Below, in pieces: positions 26,701 to 37,450 of a DNA stretch of 64,000 bases. The DNA lies in contig OENT01000001.1 in assembly GCA_900239685.1 (NCBI GenBank), positions 62,001 through 126,000 of the forward strand, given 5' to 3'. Positions within the stretch are counted from its first letter, which is position 1; every line of letters begins with the position of its first letter. Below the pieces are notes generated by a model that was not told the DNA's origin, ran no database searches, and was given only the letters and a program-made list of their open reading frames with translations. This stretch comes from Rotaria macrura (lineage: Eukaryota > Rotifera > Eurotatoria > Philodinida > Philodinidae). Position numbers and translations under genes: made by a program.

Positions 26701-27558
26701 TTTGCTGTTTTTCGTTTTTTATGCATCAGTAACACCATTAGATCAAGTTTACAACCAAATAATCTAAATTCGTTTGTATAGTTCAATTAAAATATCGACG
26801 AAACATAACCTTCATAAGGATACATGATCAAAAGATATGCTCTCGGCGCAGAAAACTTAATAACTTACAAATTTCGAAGTATTGTCGATTAGTTCGAAGA
26901 AAAAAAAGCATAGCTTTCAAATGAATATAATATTTCCTTGATTACTTTTTCATTTTAAAAGAAATTAATAGCACCACATTTTCACCGGTATTGACCCCTG
27001 TTACCTGTCAAGCATGTAGAACTGAAATATCGATATTGATTAATTTTCTATCACTAATTATTTCATAGAAAATCATTTATTTAACGGCGAGAGCAGGTTT
27101 TTCTTTAGATAACGTATAAAGAGAAAAAGTCTAGTTAATTACATTATCAGAAAAATAGAAAAATTTGCCCAATCGTATGGAAACATATCCGATTTTCGTA
27201 AGTCGAATCAGGTTTATTTAAAAATTTTCTCATGCTTTATCTAACTTGGTTTGACAACTGTCAGCTTAAAATTCGTAAGTTTTGTATAATCTTACAATAA
27301 ACTCTAGCTAATGTGTTTACTTAGAACACATATATCATGATGATAATCATCTGTTTGAGGAGAAGTTAATCGATTTTGTGCTTTGTTATAAATTACAGTG
27401 TTGAATTGAGATTTTTTCGAATAAATATGCATTTATTGCCTATTTTGTTTGAAATATCCAATATAGGATGCAAGAGTTATCTGCATTTATAGGAAATTTG
27501 ATTAATGTATTCAGACAAATAATATTCTTATCTAATAAGAAGATTTGTAACAAGACCA
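20710..27558. other. Gene-poor intergenic DNA
   Basis: Nearly 7 kb with no convincing gene. Open frames are short, and several overlap on both strands (for example 23942-24232), as chance frames do. A 42-codon Lys/Glu-rich frame on the minus strand (20948-21076) starts with ATG, but I cannot support it as a gene. A poly-C run of about ten lies at about 22191-22200. Confidence 0.55.
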
Positions 27559-27812
27559 CCCAGGGCAAACAATCAAATACTCATATCTGACAAGATTCTG
27601 CATCTGATCTTGTAAGATCTTACTGTTGCATAGGATTTTCTATAATCTTATAATTAGATGTGACAGAAGAACAAGAAATCTGTCAAGCATTTTAGAGTAA
27701 GACTTGATGTCAGACTTCTGAGACCACGATTTTGTGTACGATTTTTCATCTGATCTTACAAGATCAGATACAGAATCTTGTCAGATCTTAGTATCGGATT
27801 GTTTGCCCTGGG
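27559..27812. mobile_element. MITE-like element, 254 bp
   Basis: Terminal inverted repeats of about 61 bp. Both ends read inward as CCCAGGGCAAACAATC, then a variable 2 bp, ATACT, and ATCTGACAAGATTCTG, with about five mismatches in all. The outermost seven bases CCCAGGG/CCCTGGG are exact. The inner part repeats TCTGATCTTGTAAGATC-like words, so the element could fold into a long hairpin. There is no coding capacity. No clear target-site duplication: the flanks are ACCA on the left and TTAT on the right. Confidence 0.85.
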
Positions 27813-29272
27813 TTATCGTTAAGAATTCTATAAATTGAATAGAATTCCTATACAAACTGAACGTTTACCAGAATAGACTTTGAGTCCAACGGAAAACGTA
27901 CACGATTCCAATGGAACAACCAATCAGCAGTGTTGTTACCACTAGAGTCCTACAGGTTAAGAATCATCCGTACTGTATACTCTATGACAATTTTGATACC
28001 TTGATCCTACTCTGCAGGACTATAGTTACCACAACAAATAATCATTAAATGGAAGACAACGACCAGAAATATAAATATCTAAACAAGGGTAAGATGATAT
28101 TTGAGCATTCGATGATGGGAAAACATAACACTTTAAAAAATATGGTCTTCACAATTATCTTTTTTGTCTGATCATTTTTATATAAAAGTGTTTAGTAATG
28201 GAAAGTATCCTTGTTCCGTCGTGATTGGTATCTTCAATTATTTGGTGTTCAAAACTATTTTTTTGGTGATCCAAATACATTTTTCCTAAACATATATGTG
28301 TTTAGATATATATCTGTCAAATACGAGATCTAAGTTTTTGATCAAATTTTAAATGCTGCTATAAATTGTCGCAAAAAATACGACATAATTAGTATACAGT
28401 GTGTCATCATCTAGTGTAAAAATTCTAGTTTGCAAATTGCAATGTACGCCTTCATAATTACCGAGTCATACAAAGAAAGTCTCTCTGTGCTATTCTATCG
28501 TAAATTTCATAACTTTCATAATTGAACAAATAGGCTTTGAATCATGTTTTGTGAAGACTTGTTTGTAATTTGCATGAACATACAGTAGTGCATCAAAAGT
28601 TACATCTTTTGGGTGAATAAATAAAATTTCATTATTTTTACATCTTAATTTATAAGACTTTTCTTCATGAGTGAGAGAAGATACGTTAGTTTGCTTTTTG
28701 TTATACATCGGAAGTATCAATGGGCCGCGCTGACTTAAAATTTCGATGGAAGCCCGTAAACAAAAATGGGCTGATTGAAAATAAAATATCAATCGATTTC
28801 ATAGGTTGTCTATCAATTCTTTCTTTATAAATTAATCAAATTTTTCGATCGCCTAAAACTCTATGCAATACACAGCGAGTGTAGAAAGTGATGCGCAAAA
28901 AAGTATTGTTCGTCCACTTTTGACGTACTTTTTATGCTCAAACAAATGTCTTTGCTTAGTCATTCATGCTCATCATCGATTATAACGAACATCTATATAC
29001 CCTATGTAAATTGATAATATAATAGTACTGCAATCAATGGAATATTTGAAACAGTAATTTAGTTTTTTTCTATTTAAGTTCTCTTTGCATATTTTCTCGT
29101 ACTTCATTTTTATTCATGATGTATGACCTTCAAGTATTAACTAAAGAGTTACCAAGTCATTCACATTACTGTTATTTTTCTATAAGAGATTGGGATACAG
29201 TGAAACCATCGTGTATTTCCAAAACCAAGTCACCCGAAAATTTCTTTTATATAATAACTATTGACTGGTATG

Positions 29273-29808
29273 TGATAGAAGGGTGCGGTTTTCATCGTTA
29301 GAAAGAGCATGCTCGCAACCGTAAATCCATTGGATCATGAAGAGACATAAGAACTATTTTTAGGAGATTTTTGAAAAATCAATAACTTCCTCTAGCTCGA
29401 TATATTCATTATTTTAATCCATCCATGATGTAAACTAATGTCTGCTATATGTTACCTGAAATTTTCAGATTTTTCTGACTTTTCCTTGAGAAACTGTACT
29501 AAGTCTGCTAAATTTTGAACCCATGTTCGAAAAGTTGAATTCTTAAATTGTAAAATGAAATATTCCCGGGAGACATGTCTAGTAGCCCATAGCATACGAT
29601 GGAAATTTTAACTGAAAAGCATGGTTCTTCATCGAGGTACTCTATTGTTAAGTGAAACCGCGTCCTGCGAACTGGCCGTGGAAATTGGCTACTTTTTGCA
29701 AGTTTCATGTCTTGTGAATGGAGCATTCTTTAAGACATTTTGATTTTCCAATTTATCGGTACTCTAGATTCTGCTCTTTCCAACTGTGGAAACCGCCCCC
29801 TTCTATCA
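29273..29808. mobile_element. Possible transposon remnant bounded by 37-bp inverted repeats
   Basis: TGATAGAAGGGTGCGGTTTT... at 29273-29309 is an inverted match (32 of 37) to 29772-29808, both arms ending in GAAAGAGCA. The 462 bp between have only chance-sized open frames. Arm length equality supports a single element, but no target-site duplication was found, so two independent copies of a repeat facing each other remain possible. Confidence 0.55.
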
Positions 29809-30039
29809 TGTTTATATCAAAAGGCAATTAAAAAAAACAACGACGTATTTTTCTTTTTGAAAACGATAATAGTATTCTTCTTTCGGCTTATTTGTTTTAT
29901 TGCTCATGTTGGTGTTTGAATGCATTTATTACATACAACTGATTGCAACTCCAGCTATGAAATTGAAGTTAAGTGAATCATAATAAACTTTTTCAATTAC
30001 TATGACAATTCGATATATCGGTTAGGAAAAGTTTCAAAA

Positions 30040-30130
30040 GATGAGCGGCTCATGGGTCGAGCTGGCTTACGGCTGTCTGGCCAAGGACTGGATTTTCTTG
30101 GTCCTGTCCGGCTCATTGACGCCTCTTTTA
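30040..30130. repeat. GC-rich repeat fragment
   Basis: About 90 bp of clearly higher GC than its surroundings, with CGGCTCAT occurring twice in direct orientation, plus facing GGCCAAGGACTGG and CTTGGTCCTGTCC segments. It shares AGCCAGCTCGA (inverted) with 14919-14929. Probably a decayed dispersed repeat. No coding frame. Confidence 0.4.
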
Positions 30131-31454
30131 TGTAACAAATTTATCAGCTTCATTAAATAAGTAGTACTTGCATTTCCGCAAATGACAATTAGAATTTCTC
30201 TCGACGATCAAAGATGTATGTGGTTGGATGTAAACTGAAAATTCAACTTTTACTACTCAAATGAATTATTTCAAATCGATGCTGGTAATTTTATAGACAG
30301 TAGTGCTTCAAATCTATTCACGAGAGAAGATTGCAAGGAAGTCATATAAATCTATTTTATTGTACTCGCTTACACGATAAAAAATGTTTTGGAAGAGTCA
30401 CACTAGGAGCTTATTTGAGGAAATATTAATATTATTCGATCGTTGAATAATAAGCTTTAAAGTAATGATCAAACAATAATGAGAGATGTGAAGTCTGTAA
30501 TAAAGATTGAAAATCATGTAGATACTCAAGAAAAATACTGTAAAGTCTATATTTATATAGATATCATTGAACCAAGCTAAATATTTGTATTTTAACAGTA
30601 GTTTTCATATAGTCTGCCGTGCTTTTGAACTTGATCCATAAAACTGAACACAAAAAAGTCACTTCCTTCTAATCATTGAAATTACACACTTTAGATAATA
30701 GTCAATTATTTCTCGAGCACTATGTAGGTGTTAAGTGAACATGGCTTTATTGAATACTTTGTAGAATATCGAAATTGGTGCATTCCTGTTTCGTCGAAAA
30801 TAAAATTGTAATGAAAAAAATTAGAATCAAAGCAACCAGCTTCATTGCTTCGATTGTCTTATAAAGTTATCTTCTAAATAAACTTATTACTAAAAGTAAT
30901 TTAACTATCTTGGTAATGCTTACTTTGAGAAATTTATATATATGTATATATATTGGGTCAAAAAAGGAGCTCATTGTATATGCAATACTTATTTAACTAA
31001 AAAAGCTTGCTATATATTGTTTCAACTAAACGTAACAATATCAACTAAATCACTGATAATTTTCATTACAGGTATCTATCTTTTCTATGTGTACCTAATA
31101 TTGTTCTCTGATAATCTTTTGTCAGAACATATTTATTATTATTATGCACCTTCTTTCGCTAGGATAATTTTAAAACATCGAATTAAACAGGACATATTCT
31201 CTCTCTCCCCCTCTCTTTCGATTAAGTTTCAATTTTTGACGAAACGGAAAAATCAATTAAGCTTTCGACGAAACGGGACCTAGTCATCGAAATCGTACAC
31301 GAATATCGTATGATTCATGTGAATGATTAATTTCAGTTCTATTTATTACATAAATTGACATTTTAATCTTATTTACCCTATATCTGACATAGATTGTCAA
31401 TTGATTAACTAAGTAATTCATTCGGCGAAAGAGAAAAAAACATTAAAATAATAA

Positions 31455-34400
31455 CTAGAGAATAGTACAAAGACGACTTTTTTTCCAACGTTTTTTCCTA
31501 TAATCACTTTTATTTGTATCATCAGGCGTTATTGTTGTACTTGTTGTCATGTGCTGATCTTGCTTTTGTACAATTAAGTGTTGAAGTTCACTACGTAATG
31601 AGACATATTCTGTAAGTGGTACACTTGTACCAGTACGTTGAAGAAGTTCATCATTTAAACTATGATACATAGATGCTGGATCAATCGATAATATTTCAGC
31701 GAGATGTACAAGAGCTGAACCATTGAGACGCATAACTAACGGTTGAAGTGTGTCAAAACTGCCTTGTGTTGCTTCACACCATTCGTTTACATCGTCGCAT
31801 GACCAATACGACACAGGCCGATTCATGTAGTTGCGTGATTGATTTTTCATTTCGGCTGGGCTCATATGTCTTGAATGACTAATAGTAGATGCGTCGCTTG
31901 TTCGACTTGGTAAACGTATATCATGATCTTCCTTATGATCTAAATTACGTCGAATTTCATTGATAACTGATTGCATATCTACTAACAGTAAAGGTTCCAA
32001 CCAGCTTCCTTCAAGTTCACATTCATTTTCAACAAGCATCGTTAAGACTGGAATTGCGGACAATTGAAGAGAAGTGTAACGTTGAACAAAATGTGATAAA
32101 TTATCAGTTTTCATTCGATTGCTTGCACAAAAAATACAAAGTGATGAACGATTAATAAGATGCATTAAGGAATCCAAGGATTCACATGATGACGTTGTTA
32201 TTAGTTCAATTGTATATTTTTGTTCGATTAGAAGTCGATCACGAATTGTGATACATGATTCATAATGAGATTCATCAGAATTAAATATACATATAAGATG
32301 ATTTGTTACAATCGATGTACGATGGTTGGATGTTGTACGATCTAAACAAAAAATTGTTCAATGATTATGAGACGAAAATGAACACAGCTAAGTAAATTAC
32401 TTATAGTTCTATTTGTTGCGTCTGATATTGAAAGAATAGCCTTCGAAGCAAGGCGAACATTCAATGTAGAATTATTTAAATTGGTTTTTAAATATCGAAC
32501 TAGATCCACACGTTTTTGTAGTATGCCATGAATATTTGTTGAAACACTCAATGAGAATGTCCATAGAAGTTCAATCAAAACATCACCTAATTTAGGTGAA
32601 CTTTCATCATCTTGTTGCAAAGATAGAATTGTATCAATTAACATATTGATAAGATTGACTTTTTTTCTATGATTAATAAGTTCGTCAACAATCATCGTAA
32701 ACGTTAGAAAACTGGTCCGTAGCAAAAGAAACCAATCGATAATAACTAAAGCAGCTTGATTCTTTGATGGTGGTGATGTCGAATCAAACGACGTATCATT
32801 AGATGCTGTTGCTAATGATTGAAACATATTAATTGATCGTTGAATTATTAAATGAATAAGTCTTTTAAATAATGATGTCTGAAATAAATCTCGTTGATTT
32901 ATTAGTAATGATAATGGATGCCAAAGATTACTGTAACGTTTAGTTGCATTTAAAACATGTTGTACGAAGCCTAAACGACGTAAATGTCGTTTACCTGTTA
33001 TTGTTGTCGAAAGTGTTACAAGTAATGAAACAATATCATCTACTACGCTTGATGTTAAACATAGGGTTTCAAAATGTGGTACAAGAAAAGCACATAGATT
33101 TTCATTTATGATCGATTCTTTATATGATAATGCTAACCGATTAATAAGACGAATAAGACGTACAATCAATGGTGATGTATCATCATCAGAATTTTGCGGT
33201 ACTTCACACCAAATATGCAGAATTTTACGTATGGATGGCAATAAATCTAATGTTGATTCAGTTAGTGATAATGTACAATAATCAAGACATGTAAATAAAA
33301 GAAAGATTGAACGAATATGAATTTTTTCACTTGTTAAATTTTGTCGTAAAAATTTTGTTGAAAGTTGAATAAATAATGATGAACTAAGACAATCAAGAAG
33401 GCATGGCGTTAAGTTTTTATTTGCTATTATACTATTTAATAAAATCGGATGACTAAATAGTATAACTAAAGAATTAACACATCGAAATAGAACATCAAGA
33501 ACATCAGCTTGTTCAGCTTGATCATCTGACGTTTGTGTTTGAATTTGAATATCGTCCGGTGAAATATGATCTTCATCATCCTTCGAAGAAGAAAATCAAA
33601 CCAATATAAGACATCGGAAGCATGTGTTCTCTGAATAGAAATTATATTTAAAAAGTACTCGAAAAAAACTATTCATTAATCGTAATCAAACCTTGATAGG
33701 GTTATTTTAATTAGAAAAGATCTTTTTTTTTCATAATATATGAAAGGCATGAAAACCGTTGGCTTGACAACCTACTTTTTATTGAAAAAGAAAAAAAACC
33801 TAATTTCCACCGCAAAAAAAGTCATTCGTTTTTGTCAACGCATTCAATCAACAAAGAATGCACTTAAACTTGATTTATTGGCACCTTCAGATTGCTGTTC
33901 TTTATCCCTTATTTTTAATGTAATATAAAGAATAATATTAATAAAGTTTATCACATCTTTTCGTTTTCTTTTGTTGATATTTTATTCCATCAGAAACATT
34001 GAGAATGAATGTGTTTTTAAACTATGAATGACTGGAATAAAGAAACAGTCTCATGCTTATCTTTCGAAACCTTAAAAAACATTCGTTTTTTCTCTTCTAT
34101 TCATGCAAACCCTAGATACAAATTGACAAGGTTATTTTATTGGTAGTGAAAATTATATTTACCGATATATTACTCGTTGCTGAACTATGCTGTTCATCGT
34201 TTTCATTATTTATTAATTGAGAAATAGATCTACATAAGGTATTAATAAAATTTTCATCAATAAATAGATCTGCTATAACATGTTTTATTATTTCTTGATT
34301 ATCATTATCAATAATTAAATTATCTTGTTGATTCAACCATTCCGATAAAAGTTTAAATAATTGATGAGTATAAAATAAAGCTCGATGTTCATCACCATTT

Positions 34401-34645
34401 AATGTTCCGTTGATTAGCCACAATTGTAGTAAACGTTCTGACCATTGCCGGATAATAAGAAATAATTGATGATTAACGATATTTATATCTAATTGTTCGA
34501 TCGACATACATGATATGGATTGACCAATAAGTGAGAGTGATGGAAGAAGATGTTGCGGTGGACATGCATGAAAAAGGCCAAGTATTTCATCAAGATGCTT
34601 AACAGGTGATGATGATGTTGTACACAATTGACGAATTTCATTCAT
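31455..34645 (-). CDS. Alpha-solenoid (Armadillo-like) + TIR + SAM protein with C-terminal CaaX box
   Basis: Three exons on the minus strand: 34645-34163, 33580-32401 and 32341-31455. They are joined in phase 0 (582-bp intron, GTAAAT...TCGAAG) and phase 1 (59-bp intron, GTAATT...TTGTTTAG), giving 849 aa. Residues 1 to about 550 are Leu/Ile-rich helices in the pattern of an Armadillo/HEAT-like solenoid, with acidic Asp/Gln linkers near 150-185. Residues about 567-700 look like a TIR domain: HLICIFNSDES as the first strand with box 1, CITIRDRLL helix, SLCIFCASNRM strand, AIPVLTMLV strand and a GSWL that matches the GWL seen in related TIRs. Residues about 731-815 resemble a SAM domain (SYWSCDDVNEWC ... 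LNGSALVHLAEIL). The protein ends KKRWKKSRLCTIL, a polybasic stretch plus a CaaX box whose final Leu favours geranylgeranylation. Human SARM1 has solenoid, SAM and TIR in another order. The helix that carries the NADase Glu in SARM1-type TIRs has no Glu here. Membrane location is an inference. Confidence 0.8.
33581..34162 (-). other. Intron 1 of the solenoid-TIR-SAM gene
   Basis: 582 bp, donor GTAAATATA, acceptor TTTTCTTCTTCGAAG. The acceptor is less typical (GAAG) than the others in the window. The frame just upstream holds a stop, so some splice is required. The plus-strand open frame inside it (33740-33928) is low-complexity and rejected. Confidence 0.65.
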
Positions 34646-37450
34646 CGTTTTTCTTTTTCTCCGTTATTATACGTTTGTTTCGAAATGAATAAAAAAAATA
34701 TATAACTAGAGAGTAAAACAAAGATATAAAAATGAAAGAAAAAAGAAAAGAATGTCTACAACTTTTTTTTCATTTTTTAGAAGAGTTAACATACCATTTC
34801 TATTGTCGGTTTTTATTTGCTGTTTAGTAACGAAAGAATCAAGTCATAAGCGCATATATACATATGTATATATATATATATACATATATATTCATATTGA
34901 ATGAAAAGGAATGCAAAAAAATTCAAGAGAAGTTTCTAATTGAAATCTGTTATTCTGTTCGAGTGTTTAGTATGTGTTGCTTGTCTGAAGAACAATATTA
35001 TATGTATATATTATACGTATTCATGATAATAAAGCGAAAAAAGGCAGAAATAGTTTTCTTCTGGTGCAAGACATAATCATTTCATATTTTCCTTGGCAAC
35101 ATGGTATTTTTTACATGTTTTCAAAGACGTCGTGTAGAATCTTACCTGATTAAGTTTTGTTTCTTTAGAGAAGTACGTTTAGTGTTGTTCAGTAAAATTA
35201 ATTTAGAGAATTTCATTTCATTTGTTTATTTCGTACGATTGCGTTCTTAACCGTAGCTAGGCAAAAGATGAAAACATTTAAATTTTATGACTATGGAAAA
35301 TGAATATCATTATCAAATGATTCGGTTGACAGCATAAAAAGAATTTCTTACACAAAAAATTCAAACTAATTTTGGTGAACAACATTTACTACTAAGTATT
35401 GAACTATAGTTTTTTATCCGATATTTGGCAAGTCAGATTTCGTTGTACACAACAGTAGACATGATTGAGATCAAGTGTTTTTAGTTCTGGTCTCGGTAAA
35501 AGATTTTTCGTTCTTTTGATTTTAACTATTCTATTTTTCAAGTATTTGACACGAAAATTAACTTCACGGCAAACAAGATAAAAAGCAGCAACACATTTTA
35601 CTTTGTTGAAGTATTTGAACAAAATAGAATTACTTTTAAGCCTGAAAGATCGAACCCTAATAATTAAACGTTGTTATCCAATTTAAAATTACAAAAGTCA
35701 GCCTGAACGGATCAGGTTTGACCAGGCTTTAATTTTTTTATAGAAAGGCTCAAAGTATTGATAACAAAATCGTCAATTTTTGAAACATTTGACAAAAATA
35801 ATAAAGTTTCTCTGCTCTGAAGAAAAAAATAGACCTTTAAAAAACCTTCAAGATAGCTTCTTTAATTTTTCTCTTTCACAAAATTTCAGGAAACAAAAAG
35901 ACTGGAAAAACGTGTTTTTTTAACTAATATACGTTTAATTTTTCTCTATTATGATACTTCTCATAATTTCTCAGGATACTCCACATCTTTGGCTTCTACA
36001 ATAAAACGATCGAAACATTTTTTTTTAAAGAGAATTGAACGGTGGAACATTTTAAAGCATAAACTATCCCCATCAGATCCAGTATTGTGGAGGTGTATTA
36101 ACAATACAAACACTGTAACGTATGATGGCCCTCCGATTGATTCGCTATACAAAGTTCTTTTTTTGTGCATGCTGATCGAGTCCCAGCTAGACATTTGTGG
36201 AACCAAAATGTTTTTGATACCGGCCGCATACCGTACCTTCTCAAAAGAGATATTTTCTAATTTCACATGTAGCTATTTAAATCATCAGTAGTTATTCATT
36301 TTTTTATAGCTATTTAATTATTTTCTAAATCAATCCCACTGCTATTTAAAGCTTCCCCAGCTACTTAAAAAGAACTGTTTCATGACTCATCACTCACAAT
36401 AATTTTCATAACAAATCAACTTCTTCACAATAAACGTAGTTCCCTGTTCTGATGCCGACAATTCAACTTCCTTTAACACTTATGCTCTTAAAAAAATTCC
36501 ATTCGATTTCACCATAAATTCAGGTAACTAAAACAAATATTTTTCTGAATTCATCAAGTTCGTCTTACCTTCATTAGCTTTAAGAAAAAGAAATTCTTTC
36601 ACGACAGATCACATTCAATATTTTTCATTAGAAATCACACTAGTTTTTTCTTTCTTGCTCGAAAGAAATTCCGATCACTCATTAATACGATGAGTTCCTG
36701 TTGTAGAAACGAAATCTAACTACATTCTACATTTTCTCCCACTTTAAATGAAACTGTCCCCGACACCAATAGTAAATCTAAACATTTCGAGAAGACTACA
36801 CAAAACCTTGAATAGCGAGACTATACAGTCACAACTGTTCATTCATTTATAATCAATAGAGGTAATTAAAGAGTTGTCGTGTCTTATGGAGGAGAGAAAG
36901 AAGAGTAAATAGTAATAGAAAGTTCAAGTAATTGCCTCTTAGAAAATGTTTATTCTCATAAGGAAAAATATGTCTTTTGAGAGTGCCCCCATCTCATACA
37001 TCTCTATAGTAAGCACTAAATAAATCGTTCTCAATTAAAACATTGACACAAAAATATGAATATATGCCTGTTTTATCTTGATAGAATTTTTCAATTGTTG
37101 AACCTTTATTAATCTATTATATTTTATTCAAAAATACAACATGTTTCATTATCGAATGAAAGATCGTCAAACAATACAATATTGATATTCAAATCACCAA
37201 ATTCTTTCAGTGATGTTTAATGTTCTATCGATTATCATTCACATATATTTATATATATTTCAAGAGAAAAGAAAACAAAAGAAAAAAAAGAAACACGCAC
37301 ACATACACAAATAGAAAGAGGTGTACGACAACAATAGTAATAACACCACCGGTTTAGTAAATAACAAGAAGACGGTACGAAAATTTTTGAGACGTAAAAA
37401 TAATATCTATACACATAGGAAACGATCAACCTGAGATTGAGAAAATAAGG
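34646..37450. other. Intergenic spacer between the two TIR genes
   Basis: 2.8 kb containing a TA microsatellite (34866-34882) and a small repeat-like patch near 35696-35734 (GCCTGAACGGATCAGG). Segment 35961-36291 is open on both strands for about 100 codons. I recognise neither translation. The promoter of the solenoid-TIR-SAM gene must lie at its left end. Confidence 0.5.
34866..34882. repeat. TA microsatellite upstream of the solenoid-TIR-SAM gene
   Basis: Eight to nine TA units flanked by CATATG-type words, about 220 bp upstream of the start codon. Confidence 0.85.

Larger units (their letters stand above)
27813..31454. other. Intergenic DNA around the repeats
   Basis: Apart from the inverted-repeat element and the GC-rich fragment I see no gene. 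A 113-codon plus-strand frame (30942-31283) includes a TC-rich stretch and lacks any recognisable domain. TTTATT at 31341-31346 could be the minus-strand poly(A) signal of the next gene. Confidence 0.5.

Noticed and set aside
30942-31283. 113-codon plus-strand frame
   Set aside because: No recognisable domain, contains a TC-rich stretch, and the length is near what chance gives in this composition.
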